In this document: positions 16,270 through 25,074 of the stretch, in pieces
Layout: every line of letters starts with the position of its first letter
How positions within the stretch are numbered: the stretch's first letter is position 1
Assembly: GCF_026341825.1 (NCBI RefSeq)
Contig: NZ_JAPENY010000001.1
Span: 1,054,001 to 1,118,000 of the forward strand
Length of the DNA stretch: 64,000 bases
Reading direction: 5' to 3'
Origin: Streptomyces sp. NBC_00620
Lineage (GTDB): Bacteria; Actinomycetota; Actinomycetes; Streptomycetales; Streptomycetaceae
Program-made: the position numbers and the translations under genes
Notes under the pieces: model-generated
Databases searched by the model: none
What the model was told of the DNA's origin: nothing
Seen by the model: only the letters and a program-made list of their open reading frames with translations

Positions 16270-17573
16270 CGACCTCGAACCCGGGCCTGGCCCCGGACCC
16301 GGACGCATCGGGGACGCTGAGCCCCGACCCCAGCCCCAGCCCCGACCTCGACCTCGACAAACTCTTCGCCGCCCGACTGCACGCCGCCCGCGCCCGGCCC
16401 TACTTGGCAACGGCCCTGTTCGCCCTGCACACCGTGGAGTCGCGCCGGGTACCGACGATGGCCGTCGACCGGCACTGGCGGTGCTACGTCTCGCCGGCCT
16501 TCGTGGACCGGACCCCGGTGGAGGAACTGGCCGCGGTATGGGTCCATGAGGTCTCCCACCTGCTCCGCGACCACCACGGGCGCAGCGACCGATACGCCCG
16601 GGAACACGAGCTGACCGGCCCCGGGGAACGACTCCGGATGAACATCGCCGCCGACTGCGAGATCAACGACGACGCGTTCGGCGACGGGCTGATCCAGCCC
16701 GAGGACGCCGTCGTACCGGGGACCTTGGGGCTGCCCGACGGCCAGCTCATGGAGACCTATCTGGGCCACGTACGGCTCAGCCTGTACGCGCAGCACGCGG
16801 CCTGGCTGGACTGCGGCAGCGGCGCCGACGGACTCGACCGGGAGTGGGAGCTGGGGCCGGACGGTGCGCACGGCCTCAGCGCGCAGGAACGGGACGCGGT
16901 CCGGTTCCGGGTGGCGCAGGGCATCAAGGCCCGCCAGGGTCACGCCCCGCAGGGGTGGCGGCGATGGGCGGAGGACGTGTTCCACCCGCCGCAGCCGTGG
17001 CGGGAGTTGCTCGGAGCGGCGGTCCGCTCGGCGGCCTCCGGCTCCGGAGCGGGCGAGGACTACACCTACGGCCGGCCGTCGCGGCGCTCGGCCGGGGTGC
17101 CCGGCGCGATCCTGCCGAGCCTCCGACGCAGACCGCCCCGGGTCTCCGTGGTCATCGACACATCCGGTTCGGTCAGTGACGCCGAACTGGGCAGCGCGCT
17201 CCTGGAAGTTGCCGCGATCTCCCGTGCCCTGGGCGGCCGTCGCGACCTGATCACCGTGGTGCCGTGCGACGCGGCGGCCCGGATCGCACACCCGCTGTGC
17301 CGTGCCGAGGGGATCCCGCTGGTGGGCGGCGGGGGTACGGATCTGCGCACGGGCTTCGCGAAGGCGCTACGAGCCGGATCCCGGCCGGATGTCATCGTGG
17401 CCCTGACCGACGGCCAGACACCCTGGCCGGCCACCCGACCACCGTGCCGGACGGTGGTGGGCCTGTTCCCCCGGCAGCACATGGCCCCGTCTTGGGACGA
17501 GGACGATCCCGACTACGTACCGGAGTCGCCGCCCGAGTGGGCACGAGTGGTGGACATCGGGTCGGCTCACTGA
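16266..17573 (+). CDS. DUF2201-type putative metallopeptidase with VWA-like domain
   Basis: 435 residues. After an Asp/Pro-rich start (LSPDPSPSPDLDLDKLFA), residues about 35-250 form the putative metallopeptidase part: HEVSH at 94-98 matches the zinc motif HExxH, and DCEINDDAF near 130 is also typical. Residues about 290-435 are a VWA-like domain with VVIDTSGSVSD (DTSGS at 298-302, metal site), a Thr in GGGGTDLRTGF and an Asp in VALTDGQTPW. The full set suggests a working MIDAS metal site. With the MoxR ATPase it forms the common MoxR/VWA partnership; whether it is a protease is not shown. Confidence 0.85.
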   Translation: MTTSNPGLAPDPDASGTLSPDPSPSPDLDLDKLFAARLHAARARPYLATALFALHTVESRRVPTMAVDRHWRCYVSPAFVDRTPVEELAAVWVHEVSHLLRDHHGRSDRYAREHELTGPGERLRMNIAADCEINDDAFGDGLIQPEDAVVPGTLGLPDGQLMETYLGHVRLSLYAQHAAWLDCGSGADGLDREWELGPDGAHGLSAQERDAVRFRVAQGIKARQGHAPQGWRRWAEDVFHPPQPWRELLGAAVRSAASGSGAGEDYTYGRPSRRSAGVPGAILPSLRRRPPRVSVVIDTSGSVSDAELGSALLEVAAISRALGGRRDLITVVPCDAAARIAHPLCRAEGIPLVGGGGTDLRTGFAKALRAGSRPDVIVALTDGQTPWPATRPPCRTVVGLFPRQHMAPSWDEDDPDYVPESPPEWARVVDIGSAH

Positions 17574-17586
17574 TCTCCGGCGGCGG

Positions 17587-17606
17587 TGTCGGCCGAATGG
17601 CCGACA
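17587..17606. promoter_or_regulatory. Operator palindrome, copy A, before response regulator gene
   Basis: TGTCGGCCGAATGGCCGACA is a perfect 8-bp inverted repeat with a 4-base centre. The same element with one base changed lies at 19698-19717, and the 115 bases after both copies align without gaps, including CGGCCGACRCGGC exactly 23 bases on. It is a likely binding site for the LuxR-type response regulator encoded at 17761. Confidence 0.65.
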
Positions 17607-17760
17607 GGTTCGCGTGGAACCGGTACGTGCGGCCGACGCGGCGGGTCTCGCCCGGCGCAATCGTGGTGACCATGGCGACCGGTGTCTCACCCCGAGGAAA
17701 TGGAATGCCTGCAGCCGGACGCCCCCGGCCGGCCGACACGCACTGTGGTAGGAACAAGTA

Positions 17761-18435
17761 GTGGCCGATACACAGATCGATGTGGTGATCGCCGACGACC
17801 AGCAGTTGGTGCGGACCGGATTCAGCCTGATTCTGGGGGCGCAGCCAGGCATCACCGTGGTCGGGGAAGCGGCCGACGGTGTCGAGTGCATCGATCTGGC
17901 ACGCCGGCTGCGCCCGGATGTGGTGCTGACCGACATCCGTATGCCGCGGTTGGACGGTCTGGACGTGGTGCGGCAGCTGGCCGGGCCGGGCGTGGCCGAT
18001 CCGATGAACGTCGTGTTGATCACCACGTTCGACCAGGACGACTACGTACGGACCGGACTGCGGAACGGGGCGTGCGGATTCCTGCTGAAGGACGCCTCTC
18101 CGGGGCTGCTCGTGGAGGCGGTGCAGGCGGCGGCCCGTGGGGATGCCCTGGTGTCACCGGCGGTGACGGTCCGCCTGCTGCGTCGGCTGGAGGAGACCGA
18201 GCGGGGCTCGGCGTCGGGTGACTCGGGGGCTGCCGGGCTCAGTGAGCGCGAGCTGGACATCGTGCGTCTGGTGGCTGTGGGACGTACGAATCAGGAGATC
18301 TGCGACGAGCTGTTCCTGTCGTTGTCGACGGTGAAGACGTATCTGGCCCGGATCCAGGCCAAGTTGAAGGCCCGTAACCGGGTGGAAGTCGCGGCGTGGG
18401 CGTGGGAGCACGGCGCGGTGCACACGGACCGCTGA
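17761..18435 (+). CDS. NarL/FixJ-type response regulator
   Basis: 224 residues from GTG 17761 with GGAACA upstream. The receiver domain has the acidic pair ADD at 11-13, the phospho-acceptor Asp58 (VVLTDIRMPRLDG), Thr in LITTFDQDD and Lys in FLLKDASPG. Residues about 155-215 are a LuxR-type helix-turn-helix (LSERELDIVRLVAVGRTNQE, then LSTVKTYLARIQAKLKARNR). It should be phosphorylated by the histidine kinase encoded tail-to-tail with it, 11 bases away, and act as a DNA-binding activator. The shared palindromes before this gene and between the kinase and MmpL genes suggest that it controls both regions. Confidence 0.94.
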   Translation: MADTQIDVVIADDQQLVRTGFSLILGAQPGITVVGEAADGVECIDLARRLRPDVVLTDIRMPRLDGLDVVRQLAGPGVADPMNVVLITTFDQDDYVRTGLRNGACGFLLKDASPGLLVEAVQAAARGDALVSPAVTVRLLRRLEETERGSASGDSGAAGLSERELDIVRLVAVGRTNQEICDELFLSLSTVKTYLARIQAKLKARNRVEVAAWAWEHGAVHTDR

Positions 18436-18446
18436 CGCCGCGCCCG

Positions 18447-19664
18447 TCAACGCTTGGGCTGGTCGTCCTGGAAGGCATTGGCGGCGGGTGCTGCCAGCGG
18501 GACGGCGGCGTGGACCTCCCAGCCTCCGTGGGGGAGTGCGCCGGCGCGGACCGTTCCGTCGAGCGCTTCGACGCGTTCGCGCAGGCCCAGCAGGCCGAAG
18601 CCGCCGCGCCCGCCGGCGGGCGTGGCGGCCTTGTGAGGGGGCGCGGTGTTGGTGACCGTCACACGCAGCCACGCACGGTCCGCGTCCACGTGGACGGTGG
18701 TGCGGGCGCCGGGGGCATGGCGGCGGATGTTGGTGAGGGCTTCCTGGACCAGCCGCTGCACGGTGAGCTCGATTTCGGGGCTGAGGAGGGTGGTGCGGGC
18801 GGCTGCCGTGACTTCGAGCCGGGCAGGTGTGTCGCCGCCGGCGGCGGAGTGGGCGGAGACGAGATCGGCCAGTTCGGTGAGCAGGTCGCCGGGGCGCAGG
18901 GCGGGGTGCTTGTCCTCCCGCAGGACGTGTACGAGGCGGCGCATCGACTCCAGGGTTTCCGTGCCGGACCGGGCGATGGTGCGCAGGATGGGATCCACTT
19001 TGTCGGGAGCGGTGGCCTGGATGGTCAGCGCGGCGTTGGCCTGGACGATGATGCCGGTCATGTGGTGGGCGATCAGGTCGTGCAGGTCCCGGGCGAGGGC
19101 AAGGCGTTCCGCCTGGCGTACGTCGTGCACGGCGCGTTCCCGGCGGACCTCCAGGGCACGGATGGCACAGCCGATGACGATGCAGATCGCCAGGGCGATG
19201 GTCAGGACGTAGCCGCCGGCGAGGAAAGCGCCCCATGATCCACTGCGCAGCGGCAGTGCGAGGATCGCGGCGACCAGCGCGAGGGTGTAGGCGGTCGCGC
19301 GACCGGGCCGCCAGGCGTGCGCCGTGGTGTGAACGGTGAGGAAGAGCAGCCCGCAGGTCTCCAGTGCTCCCCACCAATGCAGGGTGGGGGGTTCGATCAG
19401 GCTCCAGACGGTCACCGCGAAGGAGATCGTCACGGCGCCGATGACGCGCTTGGCCAGGTCAGCCGAGCGCGGCACGCCGAGTGCGAGCAGCCCGATCAGC
19501 GGACCGGTGACGATCACGGGCAGCCATGTCGTGGGTGATCCGAACGGATCGGGGCCCCGGCCGAGCAGTGCGAAGTCCGCGAACCAGGTGAGCGTGAAGG
19601 CGATCAGGCTGCTGATCTTGATGAGCCTGCCGCCGGCCGGGTTGAGCGGGAGTTTCCAGTCCAC
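18447..19664 (-). CDS. Two-component sensor histidine kinase (HisKA_3 type)
   Basis: 405 residues. Four to five membrane segments lie in residues 15-170 (for example PVIVTGPLIGLLALGV, AYTLALVAAILALPL, YVLTIALAICIVIGCAI). The dimerisation/phosphotransfer motif is ARDLHDLIAHHMTGI with His195. The ATPase domain shows EALTNIRRHA (N box) and GFGLLGLRERVEAL (G box). There is no large outside domain, so the signal is probably sensed in or near the membrane, a pattern known from cell-envelope-stress kinases. Its promoter faces the MmpL gene promoter across 352 bases that carry operator copy B. It ends convergent with its response regulator gene. Confidence 0.93.
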   Translation of the reverse strand: MDWKLPLNPAGGRLIKISSLIAFTLTWFADFALLGRGPDPFGSPTTWLPVIVTGPLIGLLALGVPRSADLAKRVIGAVTISFAVTVWSLIEPPTLHWWGALETCGLLFLTVHTTAHAWRPGRATAYTLALVAAILALPLRSGSWGAFLAGGYVLTIALAICIVIGCAIRALEVRRERAVHDVRQAERLALARDLHDLIAHHMTGIIVQANAALTIQATAPDKVDPILRTIARSGTETLESMRRLVHVLREDKHPALRPGDLLTELADLVSAHSAAGGDTPARLEVTAAARTTLLSPEIELTVQRLVQEALTNIRRHAPGARTTVHVDADRAWLRVTVTNTAPPHKAATPAGGRGGFGLLGLRERVEALDGTVRAGALPHGGWEVHAAVPLAAPAANAFQDDQPKR

Positions 19665-20016
19665 GCGGATCAGCGTAGGAGCGTAGGCCTGGATCGGTGT
19701 CGGCCGAATGACCGACAGGCCGGTGAGCGTGGCGTCCGAACGGCCGACACGGCACGGACCGCCCCGGCGGAACCATGGTGATCACGGCGGCCGGCGACCC
19801 ACCTCCGAGGCCCGGCCGCCGGCCAGCACGGCTCGCGATGACGGCCAAGGCGTCGACGGCGAAGCGTCCTCCGTGCCGGCCTCCCGCTGAACCCTCCCAC
19901 TGGACCCCAGTAGCCGCGCAGTGTCCGTTCGCACCGCCAGACCACCGCCAGACCACCGCCGGACCATCACAGACCTTCCGACAGACCTTCGACAGACAGA
20001 GAGTTGTCGCACCCTC
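19665..20016. other. Divergent control region between kinase and MmpL genes
   Basis: 352 bases without a supported gene. It begins with operator copy B and the module shared with the response regulator gene. The stretch 19930-20010 before the MmpL gene is rich in AGACC/CAGACA repeats (GACCACCGCCAGACCACCGCCGGACC in short units). Confidence 0.5.
19698..19717. promoter_or_regulatory. Operator palindrome, copy B, between kinase and MmpL genes
   Basis: TGTCGGCCGAATGACCGACA differs from copy A (17587-17606) at one base. It lies 33 bases from the kinase start and about 300 bases from the MmpL start. The downstream module (to about 19815) keeps the same spacing as that after copy A, including GTGGTGACCATGG/ATGGTGATCACGG and CCGAGG. 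Confidence 0.65.
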
Positions 20017-22260
20017 ATGGCCACCTTCCTGCACCGAATCGGCCTGGCCGCCTTCCAGCGGCGCCGACTGGTCGTACTTCTGTGGGCGCTCGTCCTGGGC
20101 GTCATGGGCGCCGCCGCCGCGAGCGGTTCGGGCCCGCAGAGCTCAACCGTCTCCCTGCCCGGTACGGAAGCACAGCGCGCCAATGACCTGCTGGCGGAGA
20201 AGTTCCCGTCCGCCAATGCCGAAGGCGCCAGCGCCCGCCTCGTCATACGGGCCCACGACGGGGGGAAGATCAGCGGTACCGAGAACAAGGAAGCACTCGA
20301 AGCGACCCTGGCCGAGGTGAAGAACTCCTCGCCGCACGTCGCCCAGGTCAGCGACCCGTTCACGGCGAAGACGGTCAGCGCGGACGGCACCACCGCATAC
20401 GCGCAGGTCACCTACACCGTCAAGGATTCGGACCTGACCGACCGTGACCACACCGGCTTCGACAAGGCACTCGAGTCGGGCCGCGATCAGGGACTGACGG
20501 TGGAGGCGTCCGGCAACGCGGTGGCGGAAGCCGCGGAGAGCTCCATGGCCGAGGCCATCGGCTTCGCTCTGGCCGCGGTCATCCTCTTCATCACCTTCGG
20601 CTCGCTGATCGCCGCCGGCCTCCCCCTGGTCACCGCGCTGGTCGGTGTGGGGGTGACCATGTCCGCCATCACGGCGCTCAGCGGGCCGCTCAATCTCAGC
20701 AGCAGCACCTCGTCCCTGGCCACGATGCTGGGCATCGCCGTCGGCATCGACTACGCCCTGTTCATCGTCTCCCGCTACCGCTCCGAACGCGCCGCCGGCC
20801 ACGACGCCAGGGAAGCCGCCGCCCGCGCCAACGGCACCGCCGGATCAGCCGTCGTCTTCGCCGGACTGACCGTGGTGATCGCGCTCGTGGGCCTGGCCGT
20901 GGTGAACCTGCCGATCCTGACCATGATGGGTCTGGGCGCCGCCGGTGCCGTCGTCGTCGCCGTTCTCGTCGCCGTCACGCTGATCCCCGCGCTCCTGGGC
21001 TTCGCCGGCGAACGCATCGGCGGCAAGGCCCGCAAGCAGTCCACCACCCGACTCGCCGCACTCCGACTCCGGTCCGGCCGCACGGGACTGGCACAGCGAT
21101 GGATCTCCTACGTCCTGCGCAAGCCGGCGAAGGTCCTGCTCCTGGCGGTGGTCGGTCTCGGTGTGGTCGCCCTGCCCGCCACGAAGCTCGAACTCGGCCT
21201 GCAGGACGACGGCTCCAAGGCTGCCTCCTCCACCCAGCGCAAGGCCTACGACATGCTGTCGCAGTCCTTCGGCCCCGGCTTCAACGGCCCGCTCACGGTA
21301 ACCGTCGACAACCAGGACCCCGCCGTCACACGCACCGGCTCGGAGGAGCTGGGCAAGTCCCTCACCGGTCTGCCCGATGTGGCCGCCGTGGCCCCGGCCG
21401 TCTTCAACGAAGCGGGCGACACCGCCATCATCACCGTCATCCCCAAGAGCCCACCGGCCGGCGACTCCACCAAGGAACTCGTCGGCGACATCCGCTCCCT
21501 GGCCGACAGCACCGGCGCCCAAACGGGAGCCCGCTCCCTGGTGACCGGCACGACGGCCCTCAACATCGACGTCTCCGCCAAGTTCAGCAAGGCGATCGCG
21601 CCCTACCTGGCGGTCGTCGTCGGACTGGCCATTCTCGTACTGATCCTGGTGTTCCGTTCGATCCTGGTGCCCGTCAAGGCCGCCCTCGGCTTCCTGCTCT
21701 CCGTACTGGCCGCTCTGGGAGCGCTCGTCGCGGTGTTCCAGTGGGGCTGGCTGAAGGATCTGATCGGCCTGGAGCAGACCGGCCCCATCATGAGCCTGAT
21801 GCCCGTCCTGATGGTCGGCATCGTCTTCGGCCTGGCCATGGACTACCAGGTGTTCCTGGTCTCCCGCATGCGCGAGGCATACGTCCACGGCGCCGACGCC
21901 CGCACGGCGATCGAGGCGGGATTCAAACAGAGCGCCACGGTTGTCACCGTCGCGGCCCTCATCATGATCACCGTCTTCTCCGGTTTCATGGGTGCCCACG
22001 ACCCCATGATCAAGTCGTTGGGCTTCGGACTCGCAGTCGCCGTCGCCTTCGACGCCTTCATCGTCCGCATGACGATCGTCCCCGCCGTACTCGCCCTTCT
22101 CGGCGACCGCGCATGGTCCCTGCCCGCGCGGATCGACCGCATCCTGCCCAACGTCGACATCGAAGGAGAGAAACTGGCGCACCGCAAGCCCACGTTGGCC
22201 GCCGAGGATCAGTCAGGCCACGCCCCCACTCACGACTACAGCGTGAAGGCCCGGGGTTAG
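20017..22260 (+). CDS. MmpL/RND-family transporter
   Basis: 747 residues from ATG 20017 (MATFLHRIGLAAF); a longer frame from 19921 adds a low-complexity Arg/Pro leader and is less likely. Two similar halves each have one N-terminal helix, an outside loop and a five-helix bundle. Typical blocks are GIDYALFIVSRYRSERAAG in the first half and GLAMDYQVFLVSRMREAYVH in the second, with the proton-relay Asp-Tyr pairs. MmpL proteins export lipids, siderophores or antibiotics. Placement next to a two-component system with shared operators suggests inducible export, perhaps drug resistance. It ends with a 4-base overlap with the convergent HAD gene. Confidence 0.92.
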   Translation: MATFLHRIGLAAFQRRRLVVLLWALVLGVMGAAAASGSGPQSSTVSLPGTEAQRANDLLAEKFPSANAEGASARLVIRAHDGGKISGTENKEALEATLAEVKNSSPHVAQVSDPFTAKTVSADGTTAYAQVTYTVKDSDLTDRDHTGFDKALESGRDQGLTVEASGNAVAEAAESSMAEAIGFALAAVILFITFGSLIAAGLPLVTALVGVGVTMSAITALSGPLNLSSSTSSLATMLGIAVGIDYALFIVSRYRSERAAGHDAREAAARANGTAGSAVVFAGLTVVIALVGLAVVNLPILTMMGLGAAGAVVVAVLVAVTLIPALLGFAGERIGGKARKQSTTRLAALRLRSGRTGLAQRWISYVLRKPAKVLLLAVVGLGVVALPATKLELGLQDDGSKAASSTQRKAYDMLSQSFGPGFNGPLTVTVDNQDPAVTRTGSEELGKSLTGLPDVAAVAPAVFNEAGDTAIITVIPKSPPAGDSTKELVGDIRSLADSTGAQTGARSLVTGTTALNIDVSAKFSKAIAPYLAVVVGLAILVLILVFRSILVPVKAALGFLLSVLAALGALVAVFQWGWLKDLIGLEQTGPIMSLMPVLMVGIVFGLAMDYQVFLVSRMREAYVHGADARTAIEAGFKQSATVVTVAALIMITVFSGFMGAHDPMIKSLGFGLAVAVAFDAFIVRMTIVPAVLALLGDRAWSLPARIDRILPNVDIEGEKLAHRKPTLAAEDQSGHAPTHDYSVKARG

Positions 22261-23063
22261 CCGAACAGTCGCTCCAACACCACCGCGATCCCGTCCTCCT
22301 CGTTCGACAGCGTCACCTCATCCGCGACCGCCTTGAGTTCCGGATGGGCGTTGTCCATCGCCACGCCCCGAGCGGCCCAGTCGAACATCGGGATGTCGTT
22401 GGGCATGTCACCGAAAGCGATGGTGTCGGAGGAGGCGAGACCGAGGTGGCGGGCGGCGAGGGCCAGGCCCGTCGCCTTGGTCACGCCGCATGGCTGGAGT
22501 TCGACGGTCCCCGGCCCCGACATGGTGACGGTCGCCAGCGAACCCACCACCGCACGCGCCGTCATCGCCAACTCGTCGTCGGACAAAGAGGGGTGACGGA
22601 GCAACACCTTGCTGATCGGTTCCGTCCACAGGTCGTCGCGCCGGTACACCCGCATCGCCGGAAGCGTCGGATGCGGCATCACATACCCCGGCTCGATGAG
22701 CGTGAGCCCGTCCACACCGTCCTGGTCCACGGCCGCGTAGACCTGCCCGACCTCCGCCTCGATCTTGCCGAGCGCGGTCTCGGCCAGCTCCCTGTCCAGG
22801 GTCACCGACCACAGCAGACGGTCCGCGCCGGCGTCGTACAACTGCGCCCCCTGCCCGCACACCGCCAGCCCCTGGCTGCCGAGTTCGTCGAGGAGCGGTC
22901 GCACTCTCGGCGCCGGCCGTCCCGTCACCACCAGATGCCGGGCACCCTCGGCCGTGGCCTTCGCCAACGCGGCCCGCGACCGGTCGGAGAGGGTGTCGTC
23001 GCCGCGCAGCAGCGTTCCGTCCAGGTCAGTGGCGATAAGTGAATATGCAGTCGGAGCGGCCAT
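22257..23063 (-). CDS. Cof-type HAD-IIB family phosphatase
   Basis: 268 residues from ATG 23063; a start at 23093 is also possible, and neither has a strong ribosome site. Motif I is ATDLDGTLLRGDD, motif II VVTGRPAPR, motif III a Lys in the segment GVTKATGLALAARHLG and motif IV FGDMPNDIPMFDWA. This is a class IIB HAD phosphatase with a cap between motifs II and III. Such enzymes remove phosphate from sugar phosphates, flavin or pyridoxal phosphates; the substrate is unknown. The stop overlaps the MmpL stop on the other strand. Confidence 0.9.
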   Translation of the reverse strand: MAAPTAYSLIATDLDGTLLRGDDTLSDRSRAALAKATAEGARHLVVTGRPAPRVRPLLDELGSQGLAVCGQGAQLYDAGADRLLWSVTLDRELAETALGKIEAEVGQVYAAVDQDGVDGLTLIEPGYVMPHPTLPAMRVYRRDDLWTEPISKVLLRHPSLSDDELAMTARAVVGSLATVTMSGPGTVELQPCGVTKATGLALAARHLGLASSDTIAFGDMPNDIPMFDWAARGVAMDNAHPELKAVADEVTLSNEEDGIAVVLERLFG

Positions 23064-23486
23064 GATCCGAAGAATACGGATCGAACGACTCATCGGCCCG
23101 GCGTGAACCGGACGACGTCCGGTATCCCGTCAGCAACGCCGTTCACCGCACGGCCAGTACGAGGTTCACTTCAGCCCATACGGGTTTCACCCGCCGCCGA
23201 CCCTGACGGCCATGCGGCCCCGCAGCGAACCCCTTTGGGACGCAGGGCAGTTGTGCAATCGCCGCCGTACAGATACTGCCCCTGAACCGATTTGGACCAG
23301 AGAGTACGGGGAGACACACGTCTTCGACATGGACTGCCCGCCAACCCGCCCGAACTGATCGCCGACCGCCTGCCCTGGCAGAAGTCGACGTAACCGAACA
23401 AGACTTATCGAAATATCACCTATCTGAACATTCCCCACTCTTCAGGCACTGCCGCAGCAGGTTCACTCCCCCGTAACGTGTGCCGC
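23064..23486. other. Intergenic region before the minisatellite
   Basis: 423 bases without a supported gene. The base composition falls near 23380-23430 (GACTTATCGAAATATCACC), which may hold a promoter for the fumarylacetoacetase gene. No tRNA fold or conserved protein frame was found. Confidence 0.4.
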
Positions 23487-23684
23487 GACCACGTAGAACA
23501 CATGGAACATGTGGAACCCCAAGACCGCCCGGACCACCCGGACCACCCGGACCACCCGGACCGTATGAACCACGTGAACCACGTGAACCACGTGAACCAC
23601 GTGAACCACGTGAACCACGTGAACCACGTGAACCACGTGAACCACGTGAACCACGTGAACCACGTGAACCACGTGAACCACATG
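23487..23684. repeat. 9-bp minisatellite upstream of fumarylacetoacetase gene
   Basis: From 23568 to 23675 the unit AACCACGTG occurs 12 times without change, followed by AACCACATG at 23676-23684. Before it come degenerate 9-base units (GACCACGTA, GAACACATG, GAACATGTG) and GGACCACCC units at about 23530-23560. Each perfect unit contains the palindrome CACGTG. Because 9 is a multiple of 3, several frames are open on both strands; none has other signs of coding. The array ends 53 bases before the chosen start of the fumarylacetoacetase gene. Confidence 0.92.
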
Positions 23685-23737
23685 GTGAGTGAGTAGTGAG
23701 TACGCACCCGCAAGCCACGAGAGCGAGGCACCACCCG

Positions 23738-25009
23738 ATGCCCCCCTTCGACGTCCCCGAGGGCGATCCCTTCGGCCCGCACAACCTGCCGTACGGCGTG
23801 TTCTCCCTGAACCCCCCGCCCACCCCCGGAGAACGAACCGGTGAGCGAACCGGTGAGCGAACCAGGGAATCTTCCCGACAACGAACCGTCGGTGTCCGCC
23901 TCGGCGACCACGTGCTCGACGCGGGCGCGGCAGCAAGGGCCCTCGGCTCCCCGTACGCCGAACTACTCGCCAGGCCAACCCTGAACCCCCTCCTCTCAGC
24001 CGGCCGCACGGCCTGGTCCGACGTCCGCCGCGCCCTCACGGCATGGGTGACGGTCCCGGCCCACCGCGAGACGCTCGGACCCCACCTCCACCCCGTCTCC
24101 GAGGTGACCCTGCACCTCCCCTTCGAGGTGGCGGACTACGTCGACTTCTACGCCTCCGAGAACCATGCCCGGAACGTCGGCCAGATCTTCCGCCCCGACG
24201 CCGCCGACTCCCTCACCCCCAACTGGAAGCACCTGCCCATCGGTTATCACGGCAGGTCCGGCACGGTCGTGGTGTCGGGAACGGAGGTGGTACGCCCGTC
24301 GGGCCAGCGCAAGGCCCCCACCGACACGGCCCCCGTCTTCGGCCCCTCCGTCCGGCTGGACATCGAGGCGGAGGTCGGCTTCGTGGTCGGCGCCCCCTCG
24401 GCCATGGGCACGCCGGTCCCGCTCTCCGCCTTCCGCGACCACGTCTTCGGCCTCTGCCTACTCAACGACTGGTCGGCGCGCGACATCCAGGCCTGGGAGT
24501 ACGTCCCTCTCGGCCCCTTCCTCGGCAAGTCCTTCGCCACATCGGTGTCGGCGTGGATCACCCCGCTCGACGCCCTGACCGACGCCCGGGTCGCACCCCC
24601 TTCGCGCACACACCCCCTCCTCCCCTACCTGGACGACTCCGACGACGAGCCGGGCGGCTACGACCTCCGCATCTCCGTAGCCATCAACGGCCACGTCGTC
24701 TCCGAGCCCCCGTTCTCCACCATGTACTGGACGGCCGCCCAGCAACTGGCCCACATGACGGTCAACGGCGCCTCGCTCCGTACAGGCGACCTCTACGGCT
24801 CCGGAACGGTCAGCGGCCCCACCGAGTCCGAACGCGGCTCCCTACTCGAACTCACCTGGAACGGCCGAGACACCCTCGACCTCCCCACCGGCAAGCGCAC
24901 ATTCCTGGAGGACGGCGACGAGGTGACCCTGACAGCCTGGGCCCCGGGCCCAGGCGGAACACGGGTAGGCCTGGGCGAGGTAACAGGACGGATCAAACCA
25001 ACCGCCTGA
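23738..25009 (+). CDS. fahA: Fumarylacetoacetase
   Basis: 423 residues from ATG 23738 (MPPFDVPEGDPFGPHNLPYG), with GCGAGGC upstream; a GTG at 23696 would add 14 residues. Typical blocks are DYVDFYASENHARNVGQIFR with the metal-binding Asp, KHLPIGYHGRSGTVVVSG with the catalytic His, LDIEAEVGFVVG with two metal-binding glutamates and LNDWSARDIQAWEYVPLGPF. The enzyme splits fumarylacetoacetate into fumarate and acetoacetate, the last step of tyrosine and homogentisate breakdown. A repeat GERTGERTGERTRESS at about residues 31-46 is an odd insertion made from a 12-bp DNA repeat. A long hairpin lies after the gene. Confidence 0.93.
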   Translation: MPPFDVPEGDPFGPHNLPYGVFSLNPPPTPGERTGERTGERTRESSRQRTVGVRLGDHVLDAGAAARALGSPYAELLARPTLNPLLSAGRTAWSDVRRALTAWVTVPAHRETLGPHLHPVSEVTLHLPFEVADYVDFYASENHARNVGQIFRPDAADSLTPNWKHLPIGYHGRSGTVVVSGTEVVRPSGQRKAPTDTAPVFGPSVRLDIEAEVGFVVGAPSAMGTPVPLSAFRDHVFGLCLLNDWSARDIQAWEYVPLGPFLGKSFATSVSAWITPLDALTDARVAPPSRTHPLLPYLDDSDDEPGGYDLRISVAINGHVVSEPPFSTMYWTAAQQLAHMTVNGASLRTGDLYGSGTVSGPTESERGSLLELTWNGRDTLDLPTGKRTFLEDGDEVTLTAWAPGPGGTRVGLGEVTGRIKPTA

Positions 25010-25074
25010 GGGACTTCCGCGTCCGGCAGAGAGCACACGAGCCCCCACGCACCCGCAGCCACCACCCCACGGAA

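Noticed and set aside
22257..22260. Overlap of MmpL and HAD genes as a frameshift or assembly error
   Set aside because: Both proteins are complete; a 4-base convergent overlap of stop codons is ordinary.
23487..23684. CRISPR array
   Set aside because: Units are 9 bases with no spacers and no cas genes nearby.
23478..23696. 72-residue frame with Asn-His-Val repeats as a gene
   Set aside because: The 9-bp repeat keeps several frames open on both strands; there is no ribosome site, and the pre-repeat part is low-complexity. Kept only as a repeat.
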